64,000 bases of DNA from Macrotrachela quadricornifera. Taxonomy: Eukaryota; Rotifera; Eurotatoria; Philodinida; Philodinidae. A program made the position numbers and the translations under genes. The notes below the pieces were generated by a model. The model had not been told where the DNA came from, did no database searches, and saw only the letters and a list, made by a program, of their open reading frames with translations. Positions 22,186 to 33,534 of the stretch are shown here, in pieces; positions within the stretch are counted from its first letter, which is position 1; each line of letters begins with the position of its first letter. The stretch spans positions 210,931 to 274,930 of the forward strand of contig JAJEKB010020725.1 of the NCBI GenBank assembly GCA_022393335.1, read 5' to 3'.

Positions 22186-24165
22186 AAGCTTGAAATCTAA
22201 CAATTGAAACTCACCTTCCCACCCTCAAGCAAAGGACTTCATAGTGAAAATTTCAGCTTCCTCCGACCTTAGCATGCTGTCTTTTCGCTTTGATTATTCG
22301 TGTCCAGAGATCGATTTGGAAATTCGATATCTCGAGAACGACGAATTGGAAGAATTGGAGCCAAGCTGATTCATATAGAATCGACTGTGCCGATTTCGAA
22401 TATGACCTTTACAAGTCTTGGGAATAGGGAGAACAATTTTAAAATGAATTTCCAAAACCCGTCGTGAAGCCTAGTAAATGAATTTTTGAAAATCACAGAA
22501 ACATGATAGAAACCCCGGCCTTTCGCCATCCGACTTACAATTCGAAGCTCTATATGTGGTATAATTTTCAGCTCAATCCGACACTTTTTCGCAAAACTGG
22601 TTTTTCGAAATCCAAAAACTTGTGGAATTTTTCCAGGATCTTCGCATCGGGCTAGAAAATTAAAAGACACGCATTCTTGATCCGAGTTTGATGCTCTATC
22701 GAATAAGGCGGGTCTCCTGTAATGCGACAGACGTCATGTAAATGATGGTACAGTACCTGTGGAATATGCCAGTTAATATTTGTCCTAAGAAGGTAAAGGA
22801 AAATCACTGACATCCATCGAAAGAGAAGTCAAAGCGGAACTGATTCGACTTTTACTATGTAATCAATAGTGAAACTGCCACTAACAACGAACCCGTTTTG
22901 TCTGGGTATAAACAGTGACCTACACAGAAAATTAAAACGTACGCGTAAAAGGTGGATCGGAATGAAAGTGAGAGCTTGCCGAGAACCAACACAAAAAAGG
23001 GAAGTAGCGCTAGAAAGACTGCTTATGGGACATTCCTCGACGGTGTAGGTGGACATTCTACCTTCTTTCTTTTTGCAATTCGAGTTGTTTGAGTTGTTCA
23101 GGATCTAACGACAAGTAAGACCCACTGGGTATCTTTTTACCGATGCAGGATGCAGCGCTGCTGCCACCGAGTCTTGAGCAATTTGGTCCGAAGTGCTTTC
23201 CCTAATGTGTTCACTGATAAATCTATTAGAAGATAGAGTTCTCAAGTGAAATTGTGTTCTATAGAGTAGAACACTGTTTGAGATGTTCTCTGTTCCCGCC
23301 TCATAGGATTTCATTGAGTACTCGATAAAGACTCGGTCTATCGCTGAATGCCATCGTATACAGATGGATGGAGCGCTGATTCGCATCGAGCATCGCACAG
23401 GTCTCCCTTGCTACCCAAACGTTGACTTCTGTTCTATTGAAGAAATGGCAAACGCGTTCTCATAGACTCCCCTATGGGCGACAGTAAATGATCGATAGGT
23501 TGATCTCGAACAGCGGTGAAGGGTAAGTTGGTGATGTGGCAACGGCCATACGAATGAACTAGCGTGGAGTGCAAATGACCATTTATCTTGTGAACAATCT
23601 TTCGGACGCATGAGTAAACATCCCAGTTTTCCATCTTTATGCATTTCAGTCTAAGGCGCGACGATAAACAGGTTTTCTGTTAATAATAGAACTTTGAGTA
23701 TATCTCCAATATCTTCAGCGTTTTTCGACGGATTGAGTTTACGCCTTTTTAAACAAAGGGTCTTCCAGCTCAGAACAATAGCTCTCAAAATCAGAGAGGA
23801 AATAAAAACTAGTGGCTTCTAAGCGACGGGTATTTCTGAAGCTTAGTCACCGCTTATATACAAGTGTCTCCGAGGGAACGATTGCTACTCGAGACAAACA
23901 CTTTCAGTTTATTTTTTGAAATTTGGATAGGGTGTACATCTTTTTTCTCTGTTTTAAATTTAGTAGAGGATACTGGCTCAGCGATGTTTACTTTTGTACA
24001 GACCTTTTTATGGGAATCTTTCTAACGAACAAATGTGTGGACGATCGATTCTCAATATGCGGCAATGAAAGATTATTGGTCGTTTGAAGTGTGATCATAT
24101 TAAGAAAGAATAAGTTAGAAAATGTGTTCGATACAGAAATGAGTGCTTGAAAAGAAAAAATGGTT
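22186..24165. other. Intergenic, no gene recognised
   Basis: Two kilobases of somewhat more balanced base composition than the flanks. Several open frames of 60-100 codons exist on the minus strand, but none shows family motifs or consistent splice borders. The first part could be the body of the hammerhead-bearing element. Confidence 0.45.
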
Positions 24166-25242
24166 TTATGCTGAGCCATGTTCAATTGCATTCATCCGGT
24201 CAAAGGCCTCTACAGCAACTTTCCTCGTTTCCTCGCTGATGCCCTGCTCTTCCTGCATGTCTCGAAACCTCTGCTTCCAAAGTGCCCATCGTGTCTTACT
24301 GAACCCAGCCGGATTGCCCCTATTCGAGTCGGTGGGGGTCAGATCCTGTTCTTTCTCCCAAAGCTTCTTGCCAAGCACAAATATCCAGACGGCAGCAGCA
24401 GGTACATAAGAATCGAGCTTCTCTTTTCGCCTTGCCGAGATGTCATCATCGTGGACATCTTCCAATGCCTGACGGAAGGCCCATATAGCGTAGAGCGAGA
24501 AATCGTACACCTCGTCACGGGTCAGACGTGCGGTAAAGGCATTCACATTTGCCCATGCATGTTGTTCCGGGAGAGAGAATCCTGCCCCGCATCCAGGCGA
24601 ATCATTCCAGCTTTCGCGGGCAGACGGCCCAAGCATTTTCAATTGCGACCAAACCGTGGTCGAGCTCCAGATCCAGTCATTTCGCAGCGCTTTTGTCATC
24701 TGACTCGGTTCGTCCGGATCTTGTCGTTGTTTGAGCGCTTTTACCAGGCCAAGAAGTTTCTCTTGGGTGGTGTCTTCATTACGCCACGGAGTTCGCTTCG
24801 CATGGTGTAGGATGGAAAAGTAAAGATTCCAAAGAAGACCTTCTGCGGTCGGCTTGTTTGTATCCTCTGCTTTTACAACTGGCAACTCCGATACGGGCAG
24901 CAGCGAGCCCCAACGTTGTTCCGCTTCTTCGCTTTCGTGATACTGTCGCTGGTCGTTTGCTGTCTTCTCGGCTCGGATAATGGCGCGACCATGGTTAGCT
25001 GTGGTAAATGCTGTTTCTATAGGTTCTGCAATTGTTTCAATGGTAGAGCTTAGGTCGAGGTTTCCGGATAAATATGCTTGGATAGTAGAGTAGAAGAGAT
25101 CGTCATCTTTGTCAGGGCGGAACCAGCCACGAATTTCAGCTATGGCATCAATCTGTGCTGCTTCGTCATTCAGATGTTTTGAGAGGACTTCTTGGACTTG
25201 TTTTTGGATCTCGGTCTCCCTTTTATCCATTGCATTCGCCAT
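24166..25242 (-). CDS. DUF3632-like protein, probable fungal-derived gene
   Basis: Intact, intronless 358-codon gene starting MANAMDKRET and ending NAIEHGSA. It has no signal peptide or membrane segment. Composition is helical and acidic, with RGWFRPDKDDDLFYST near residue 40, an NLYFSILHHAKRTPW segment near 145, and an LWEKEQDLTP segment near 295. This pattern matches, from memory, the fungal DUF3632 family (Ascomycota), whose function is unknown. Its base composition is clearly more G+C-rich than the neighbourhood, the codons often end in G or C, and there are no introns, while nearly all neighbours have small ones. It is flanked by non-coding and MITE sequence. Horizontal transfer from a fungus is the simplest reading; contamination is less likely because bdelloid-type repeats flank it closely on the same contig. 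Confidence 0.7.
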   Translation of the reverse strand: MANAMDKRETEIQKQVQEVLSKHLNDEAAQIDAIAEIRGWFRPDKDDDLFYSTIQAYLSGNLDLSSTIETIAEPIETAFTTANHGRAIIRAEKTANDQRQYHESEEAEQRWGSLLPVSELPVVKAEDTNKPTAEGLLWNLYFSILHHAKRTPWRNEDTTQEKLLGLVKALKQRQDPDEPSQMTKALRNDWIWSSTTVWSQLKMLGPSARESWNDSPGCGAGFSLPEQHAWANVNAFTARLTRDEVYDFSLYAIWAFRQALEDVHDDDISARRKEKLDSYVPAAAVWIFVLGKKLWEKEQDLTPTDSNRGNPAGFSKTRWALWKQRFRDMQEEQGISEETRKVAVEAFDRMNAIEHGSA

Positions 25243-25513
25243 CTCGATGAAACTCTTTTAAAAGTAGCTATCTGAAGTTAGTGAACTTAGAAAACATTTA
25301 GATATTCTTATGACGCTTAGGCTCTAGCTATACTGATACCCTTAGGTATTGTAATAAATTTTAAGAACGTAACTTACTTAGTATTAAATGCGCACTTGGA
25401 CGATTTTAAAAATATAACTTCTAAAACCTTTCAGATATGTTATTATCTTAGAAATAACTAAAAATATTTTCGAGGTGATACCATTTAGTAGTTTACCCTC
25501 AGCCTTACAAATA

Positions 25514-26427
25514 CTTGGGGCATACCAAAAGTAGTAAGCCAGATATCTTATTTCCATATAGAAGGCTTGGAGAAAACTTCTGTTTTTATGAACAGGTAGA
25601 GCTTGTTTCGCTCTATTTTTCCATGCTATTTGATCACTGTTCAACTGCTATCACAATACTAAAATTTCAATTAGATCTGTTTTTGTCGCATACGTGCTGG
25701 TAACATTAACGCTCGTGAGTATTTTTGAAATAATTTTCGATAGAAACAATATATGGAAATGTGGTTTTCATCGATAGAAAGAGGAGATGAAGACGCATCG
25801 AACTATATATTACGTGTTTTTTTAATACGATTTTTGAAGTCTTTTCAATTCAATTTCCTAACCGTCAAAAAGATGGTTTTTTATGAGAAAAAGAGACAAC
25901 AAAAAAGTTAATAGGAAGTCGTAATAAAGCTTCGCTCAGAAGAGGTATTATCCTTAAATAATTAAATATAAACATCTGAGTCTTTCTCAGTTTATAGGGC
26001 TTCGATTAGCGGTTTGAATTTGAATAACGATTATTCAAAATTCACTGTAAATAATGCACAGAATAAGTCTATTCCTTCAAAAGTCATATGAAAACCTTAC
26101 AAAAAACAGGTTAGAAAATCAGTAATACACAGTTCGATGCGCCTTCATCTGCTCTTTCTAACGGTGAAAACCGCAGTTCCATATCCTGTTTCTATCGAAA
26201 ATTATTTCAAAAATACTCACGAGCATTTATATTCATGTTATCAGCATATATGCGACAAAAATAGATCTAATCGAAATTTTAGTATTGTGATAGCAGCTGA
26301 ATAGTTATCAAATAGCATGGAAAAATAGAGCGAAACAAGCTCTATCTGTTCATAAAAACAGAAGTTTTCTCCAAGCCTTCTATATGGAAATAAGATATTT
26401 GGCTCACTACTTTTGGTATGCCCTAAG
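25514..26427. mobile_element. Foldback MITE with CTTAGGGCATACC ends
   Basis: TA (25512-25513), then CTTGGGGCATACCAAAAGTA; the right end is the complement of CTTAGGGCATACCAAAAGTA followed by TA (26428-26429). The arms stay alignable for about 350-400 bp, so most of the 914 bp is one long palindrome. No transposase. The tips match those of the complete mariner at 31708-33532, which could mobilise it. Confidence 0.85.
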
Positions 26428-26721
26428 TACACATTTTTTTGAATGCTTATTCGTACAAAATTGCGTGGCATGATCGATGAGAAACATTTGCTGACAGCAG
26501 CAATAAGATAAGTAGTTAAAAATGAGTTTTAAAATAGAGTCAGCAATGACGTACATGAAAAAGCATAACGCAAGAAGTCACCTTTGGTAACTCTGAGCGA
26601 ATTGAAAGATAAGCAATAAAAATGATAAGCACGTACTTCACGAAATGCATTCTTCTATAATCAGAGTTTCTAACAGTCGAACTTATCGTTTTTTATTCTG
26701 GTATCCTATAGTACTCTTGAC
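26428..26721. other. Short intergenic stretch upstream of the NRF gene
   Basis: Contains no gene. A likely acceptor TATAG and the start ATG follow at 26722. Confidence 0.4.
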
Positions 26722-29004
26722 ATGGAATTCAAAGGCCTTGCTGCAGGATATATTTTCATCTGGTTTATGCTTTCGACAACTGTTTTCGGAGAATATCATG
26801 AAACGATGAGAATGGGTCTCAATGATATTTTACCAGTTTTCGAAGATTTTCATCGATTTGAAACGCATGCAAGTGACTATCTGATCGATTCATCACTTTT
26901 GTTAATCAATGAAAAAACACTTCTTAGTCGGCAAGCTTATTTCGAAAATCACACTAGTGTCTGTGAGCGTGACTTGGAAATACTGATCGATGCTGCATTG
27001 AGACGTGAACGATGGGCAATAAAAGTATTTGATGCTTGGGCGAAACCACTACCATCTGGTCTAATGAAAGTCAACATTTATTGGTTAGGTAATTACGACG
27101 AATGTGTTGATCCGTTGTTTGAAGAGAGTACTCGATCATTCGCTCAGCAGCCAATCAATACTCAATACTGTGAGAGCACTTTGGTTGTCCGATTTTCAAA
27201 GAATATAAAGTTTTTATTGTAGGCGCTATTCATTCGGTACCGAGTGAACCGGTCGATGTGAGAAAAAGTTTAATTCTCGGTGTCTGTCTGCCAGCATCTT
27301 GCGATCGCAAATCAATTATCACATGGATAGAAAAGACTTTTAACGTCACTAATTTTACAGAAAAGCATCTACACTGTTCAAATGATCGTTCGAACGAACC
27401 AAACACACATTGGAAAGGTACTCTAGCGTTTATTATTATTCTATTATTTTTGGCTCTCATCGTATTTATCGGATCAATCATTGACTTATGGTTACGTTGC
27501 TGCTGTAAAACGAGACCTACTAAAAAACCAGATGATCAAGAATACTTTGATTTATCCGGAGGAATCTCGGACAATAATCAAATACACATAATAGTTCATA
27601 AATCGTCGACCTTTTTCAAGATTAAAAAGCCATTTTTGGACTTTCTTGCTGAATTCTCTGTCATCAGAACACTGCGACGCATTTTTACGATTCGCAAACG
27701 AGAAGGAGATAATACCTTCGGATGTCTCGATGGTATTCGGATCATTTCACTTGGTTGGGTTATTCTTGGTCATTCAGTCTCTTCTGGAATATATTATACC
27801 TCAAACATTCTTGACATGCAAGCTGCTAGACGTAATCCTCTTCTACACATACTGATTGCCGGTGCTTTTGCTGTTGATACATTTTTTATATTGAGTGGTT
27901 TTTTGACAGCAATTCTATTCGTTCGAGAAGTTAAGAAAGAAAAATTATCTAGTCGATTGATGGCCCTCTATTATATTCATCGATACCTTCGATTGACACC
28001 AACTTTCATCATGATGATGTTTTTCAGTGTTTATCTAACTCCCTATTTTGGTAGTGGACCTCTTTATCCCATTCAACAAGGATTCGAACCGTCGAAGTGT
28101 CGCGATGGAAATTGGTGGACTGCATTTTTGTACATTGGTAATTTTCTCAAATCCGATGACGCGTGTCTCGGAATTACATGGTATCTTTATAATGATATGC
28201 AATTCCATTGGATTGCGCCACTTGCATTGATTCCATTTGTTAAAGGAAAAAAATGGATTGGTTACAGCATGACAGTAGTATTTGTTATCGTCAATTTCGG
28301 ATCGGTTCTTGGTCTATTGTTATATTATCCAAGTCTTGTGCAATCAGGATTAACTCTTCAAAATAATGCGGTAATTTATTTCAAACTTGTTTTTGATGTA
28401 TATTTTTAATTCATTTTGTGTGATCTTTTCTTATTAGACAGAACCCAATTACTTCGATGTCGTGTATCAAGCTCCTTGGTGTCGTATTACACCATACGCT
28501 GTTGGAATTTTCACTGCCTTTCTTATCACAAGTATGAGTCGTGATTATCGTCTGAATCGTGTAGTGCGAATTATTGGAAATATTCTTGCAGTTGTCCTGA
28601 TGTTTCTAGCCATGTACTGGAGCTATTTTGATTATATACGACCATCTGGTCTTGGCAGAGGTTTAATGATTGCCTATGAACTCTTGTCCCGAACAATGTG
28701 GTCACTTTCGATTGCATGGCTCATATTTTTATGCAGTACAAATCAGGGTGGTTTCATTAACAAATTCTTATCGTCTCCATTGTGGTCACCGCTGGTACGT
28801 TTGAATTACGCTACTTATTTGATACATATAAATATTATTATGATCACGGTATTCAACCAATCCAATCCACTCTACTATCAATTTATGCCATGTATTACTA
28901 CTTTCGTCGCTCACCTTTTGTTCAGCTATGCCGCTGCCATCGCTGTGGTGATTTTTATTGAAACACCTTTTTTCATCCTTGAAAAGAAAATTTTCAAACG
29001 ATAA
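26722..29004 (+). CDS. NRF-6-like acyltransferase-3 membrane protein, one apparent frameshift
   Basis: Homologue of nematode nose-resistant-to-fluoxetine proteins: a secreted N-terminal NRF domain followed by a multi-pass acyltransferase-3 domain. Residues 1-25 are a signal peptide (YIFIWFMLSTTVFG). The NRF domain has VCERDLEILIDAAL, GNYDECVD and GVCLPASCD. The membrane part starts LAFIIILLFLALIVFIGSI and includes FGCLDGIRIISLGWVILGHS, the His being the expected catalytic residue, and FFILSGFL. A GT-AG intron at 28371-28437 joins NNA to TEPNYFD. The frame is lost at 27211-27215: one extra T in the T run would restore reading through KFFIVGAIHSVP. Either one base is missing from the assembly or the gene is newly dead. 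The rest, about 740 codons, is clean and ends FILEKKIFKR. Confidence 0.82.
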
Positions 29005-29016
29005 AAACTATATTAA

Positions 29017-31059
29017 CCCATTCGCCCCGACGAGTCCTACCGGTGGGGCTTACTAAGTCTTAAGAAACAAATTTAATAGAAAACAGTTTATTTTCCTTTG
29101 TTTTCGAGTGGAAGACTGCGTATAGTGTGGCATCTAATCGTTCCCGCTATTGTTAGAACTATTTATTACATAGGATGATGTTTTTCATTGAAGCAATCAA
29201 GACAAAAAAAGTATCACAGTCAGGACAGAAACTTTTTATTTTCTTTGTTGCTGTATTGCTTGCTTCTCTTAATTGTTGTTGCCGTAACTTACACTTCACT
29301 TGGTCAGTTGGTTTCTGTCTCACACCCGGCTTCAGCTTCTCGAATGGCATACCAAGCAGTAAAGATCGAACAAGAGTTTCACGAAATTATAGAACGGTCA
29401 CGTTGCTTGCTGCGTAGTTTTCGTTGTATATCAGATGACTATTTACCAGTGCTGTCGCAAAAATTAATTCAAATGCTACCTTTCGGTACCACTCTTTATT
29501 GATCGCCTGAGGCACGTGTAATATGATGATAGCTGATCAGATAAATCAGTACCTATTCTGCCTTCATTGTAATCCAGTACAACTTGCGGCTTCATGATGC
29601 GTTCATTTTTACTATTGACATTTCGAGTATCTACTACAGTTGTTGAATCCGACGGTCTTGTGGATATCATTAAGATGTTCTTTTTGTCTTTGAACATGAT
29701 CAATTTTACGCCTTCTTTATTCTGAAATCCATAAACTTCACCGTGTCTAAGGTTTTTTTGAGCAACTTCGCTGCCTGATCCAGCACGATTACTTCTCAGT
29801 GTCCCAATAAGATACGTATCATGTTCTAACAAACATTTTACAAGAGGAATACTGGTAAACAAGTTATCAGCTACCACGGTTCGATAACATCCGTCAAGAC
29901 CATTCAATAGATTCATCACGACTGTTTGGGCATGTCCAAGACCTGCCATAGGATCTTATTGACCAGTATAGATAACAAAATACCAGGTGTATCCATTTGT
30001 AGCCGCTAACTTGTGCACTTTTCCAAGAATATATTGTTTGAAGAAAAGCCTACCTTGCCATGGTATCATAGTTTCGTCGATAGTCACAACCGAACCAGGT
30101 ATATATACTAACGAAAATCTGGCTCGCAATAAATTAAAGAGTGGTTTCAACTTGGAAAGCCTATCTTGGCTCGAATTTTTGTTATCATTGTTCGAAAAAT
30201 GCCAAAATTTGAGGAGTAATTCGAGTCTCTCCTTCCACATAGCATTTCGAATGATGCCTGAATCATACAACTGACTACTGTTTTAGTAGTACTTCCGTTT
30301 TGGCATTTGCACCAACCCCATTTCGATAATGATCTCAAAGAACTTCAGGATCTCTTCATTAGTGGTTGGTTTCCATTAATGAAGTATTTACCGTCTACTA
30401 ATTTCATAGTTTTGCAAGTATTGCTGCGCGTATCGATTAGTTTCACGGACTATGAGGTCAATAATTTCGTCCGTGATGAAATGCCGATAGCAATCGATAG
30501 GATTGATTGTATTATCTTCTGAAATAGTAGTTACTCCTTCGATGAATCCATGATCCTCCAGGATTTCTGCGTCGGATTCTGGTTCTATTTTATTCCAAGT
30601 ATGTGAATCCGTGTCATTATCATTATTTTCTTCATTAGAATCGTCAGATTCAAGATACATTGCATCAAAATCGTCATTCAGAGAACTCACTTCACTGAGT
30701 GTGCTAGCGCTATGTTCTGTATCCATTTTTTCAAACGACATGTGAATTATTTCAAAACTCCGGTCGTATTTATAAACAAAACGATAGAGAGCAAAGAATA
30801 AGGAAGAAAAAGCTGGAAACTTCCTTCTTTTTCTCATGCATACTTTGTATAATATGGAAAAGAACGAAAAAGTAATTCGAGCTATTGTTCAGTTCAGGAG
30901 AAAAAAATGACTCATTATGTGGTGACATAAAGAAGAGAACTATAAATAACCGGTAGAAGACAACGAAAAGGTCCTTAAGTTTATTTATTAAGAGTTAACT
31001 GTCCATAAAATTGAACATCTCAAAAAATTTTCTGAGAAAACTGAATGGGGTTGAATGAG
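29017..31059. mobile_element. piggyBac element with TTAA duplication
   Basis: TTAA (29013-29016) followed by CCCATTCGCCCCGACGAG at the left. At the right, GGGGTTGAATGAG is followed by TTAA (31060-31063). TTAA target and CYCATTC-type tips are characteristic of piggyBac. It encodes a broken transposase on the minus strand. It inserted just downstream of the NRF gene stop. Confidence 0.85.
29159..30837 (-). pseudogene. piggyBac transposase, several lesions
   Basis: DDE transposase of the piggyBac family. The acidic N-terminal part (SDDSNEENNDNDTDSH) is at 30837-30388. The catalytic block at 30270-29956 has VTIDETMIPWQGR (first Asp). The next block has VVADNLFTSIPL (second Asp) and LDYNEGRIGTDLSDQL (third Asp). 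The C-terminus has FRETLVRSLLLG and a cysteine-rich finger (SFCPDCDTFF). Breaks: a TAA in YTGQ*DPMAGLGH (near 29956), a frameshift near 29490 where SIKSGTER overlaps KEWYRKVAFEL in another frame, and another between 30388 and 30270. All catalytic Asp residues survive, but the gene is dead. Confidence 0.85.
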
Positions 31060-31389
31060 TTAATGCAATCAATTTCGAAGGCCGTCTGTTCACGGAAAGG
31101 GCAGACAAGCATAAAGCTCATTACAAAAAACACACATATACATTAAACAATAAATGTTAAAGAATTCATTATGAACATCATTTATCGTATAGCTTTCTGT
31201 CTTAACACACGAAAACCGATGTATATTAGAATAGTAAGATAAATTTCAGAAACCAATATATCAGAAAGGTATGAGGAGAGGCGTTGAAAGAATAGAATTT
31301 CTCCAACAAAATAGAATATTTCTGGACTTATAGTCAGTTCTCACTTTTCTCTAGGTAGACAGCTATGGTATTGGACATATACCACAGGT

Positions 31390-31707
31390 AGCGGGCATCG
31401 GTGTGGCATTAAATTCTATTGAGTGTAACGACGGCATATTTGAGTGCATTGACATACAACAGTGCATCATTTTTTCGATTAGAAGTTAATATGAGTACGT
31501 TTTATTACGAAAAAATCTGGGTGAATGTCAATATAAGTGGATTTTGCGCGCTGAGAAGTAATAGCACTATGAATACTTATGGTTACTTATATATCAACTA
31601 TTTCAATGTTTCAAGCTTATCTACTAATCTACTGTTACAAGATGATGATTGTGGTGGTTCTCAACAGTTCTATATGGCATATGTATTTCGACGTAACATA
31701 ACATATA
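31390..31707 (+). pseudogene. Fragment of a bdelloid extracellular-domain protein
   Basis: About 96 codons of a secreted-type domain: WVNVNISGFCALRSNS, TYGYLYINYFNVSSL, LLLQDDDCGGSQQFYMAYVF. The DDD(S/C)GG and YGYLY pattern is one I associate with surface or adhesive proteins repeated in bdelloid genomes. The reading is cut exactly by the mariner at 31708; open coding resumes after 33533 (TTMYLTTIRDTS). Upstream exons are not recognised. Function unknown. Confidence 0.55.
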
Positions 31708-33532
31708 CTTAGGGCATATCATAAATAGTGGCGGAGCTTTATAAAAATCTTATAAAAGGCATTGAGAAATTTTCTTTTTTTACCAGATGATAGAGAAAAA
31801 AAAGCTCTATCATTCTATGCTATTTGATCACTATTTGTGTAATATCATAGTGATAAAAAACCCAAAAAACACGTTTCGCTACGGTATTCCCCCATAATTT
31901 TAGCACATACCGTTTTAAATACGTGCTATTGCATTGATATTTTTTGTTCTGTTCCTATCTTGTTTTTTTTTCTTATCTTTCTTAATACATAACCCTCTGT
32001 AAATAACAATACAAAATAACTGAACGATAGAATCGAAAAAAAATAGGAAGCAGCGAAGCCAGTTTTCATTTCATCAAATGTTCGAAATAATCTCCTTCAT
32101 TGTCCACACACAGGCGCATTCGCTGAATCCATTTACTGAACGTTTTTTTATACTCTTGTTTACTCAAACAATTCATGAATTCCGTTATGGCATTGCATAA
32201 TGATTCAGTATCATTTTGATCACCTATATTTTCTTTGATAAAATCAAAAAATCAAAAGTCGCATGGTGCCAAATCTGGCGAATTAGGTGGATGTGATATC
32301 GTCATCACACCTTCTGATCTCAGATAATCTGATGCAGCTTTGTGAGAGTGCGGTCTGCTGTTGTCATGATGAATTTTAATTGATTGTGTGCCTGATAAAG
32401 GTCGTTGATTTTTGATTTCATCAATAACGGGTTTTAGACAATTTTCGATATAGTATTCATGATCAATAGTTTGTCCAGATTCAACACGATGGATTAAGAC
32501 GGGGCCGATTGACTTGAAAAAGATACACATTAATGTTTTTGGAGCATAGTTATTTCGTCGCGCCACTGTGGGTGAAGGATCATCTTTCCTCACCCATGCA
32601 GCATTGGACGCTTTTCGACCAATTTGGTGATGAAAAAACCATGATTCATCTCCTGTCACCATATCGTATAAACGCCGTGTATCTTTTTCGAACTTTTCTA
32701 AATTCTCTTTGCAAATCCGGACTCTTTCTGCTCGTTGAGTAGCGGTCAGATTTTTCGGTATATAACGGGCAGTAATTTTATGAAGGTTGAGATGGTCAGA
32801 AATGATTCTCTGAACGGTACCATGACTTAGATCGCTCTTCATTTGTATCTCTTCTACTGTAACATGAGGATTATCACTAATGAGACTACGAATATGTTCT
32901 ATATTTTCATCTGTAGTTTCAGTAATGGGTTTGCCAGGTCGTACTTGATCTTCCACATCTTCTCGACCTTCGCGAAACCATTGAGACGATCTTTCAACCG
33001 TTCTAAGAGAAGGCGCGTCATCACCATAAACAGAAGCTAGTTCTTCATAAATAATTCTTGCTTGAATATTGAGTGCAGTGCGAACTTTAATGAAAAAGCG
33101 AAAATATTCCTTATTCATCTGAAACAGAGTGAATAATACGATGTATTTATGCAATTTCACTTAACTTATTTCAAAGCTCATGAGTAATAAAATATAATTG
33201 CGTCGAGCAAACGAAACTTGTGTCTTGATATACGTATATACAAAGGGTTATGTATTAAGAAAGATAAGAAAAAAAAAACAAGATAGGAACAGAACAAAAA
33301 ATATCAATGCAATAGCACGTATTTAAAACGGTATGTGCTAAAATTGTGGGAGAATACCGTAGCGAAACGTGTTTTTTGGGTTTTTTATCACTATGATATT
33401 ATACAAATAGTGATCAAATAGCATAGAATGATAGAGCTTCTTTTCTCTATCATCTGGTAAAAAAAGAAAATTTCTCAATGCCTTTTATAAGATTTTTATA
33501 AAGCTCGGTCACTATTTATGGTATGCCCTAAG
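31708..33532. mobile_element. Mariner element (DD34D) with about 290-bp TIRs
   Basis: Ends CTTAGGGCATATCATAAATA (31708) and complement (33532), flanked by TA at 31706-31707 and 33533-33534. Inverted repeats extend roughly 290 bp inward with very few differences. Full-length transposase on the minus strand with one stop. It is inserted in an exon of a surface-protein gene. Confidence 0.9.
32066..33160 (-). pseudogene. Mariner transposase, one stop codon
   Basis: Mariner-family transposase; a likely start is MNKEYFRFFIKV (33115). Paired helix-turn-helix part (SLRTVERSSQWFREGRE, HVTVEEIQMKSDLSHGTVQR), then VTGDESWFFHH (first Asp), IHHDNSRPHSHKAA (second Asp) and HPPNSPDLAPCDF (third Asp). Exactly 34 residues separate the last two, the mariner DD34D signature. 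A TGA at 32252-32254 after PCDF is probably a changed TGG, because the same frame continues FFDFIKENIGDQ to GDYFEHLMK and a stop at 32066-32068. The rest is intact, so this copy died recently. Confidence 0.9.
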
Positions 33533-33534
33533 TA

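Noticed and set aside
22371..23644. Minus-strand frames of 65-99 codons
   Set aside because: No recognisable domain, no consistent splice borders and no supporting composition.
24178..24810. 210-codon plus-strand frame opposite the DUF3632-like gene
   Set aside because: Shadow frame created by the G+C-richer codons of the minus-strand gene; no family motifs.
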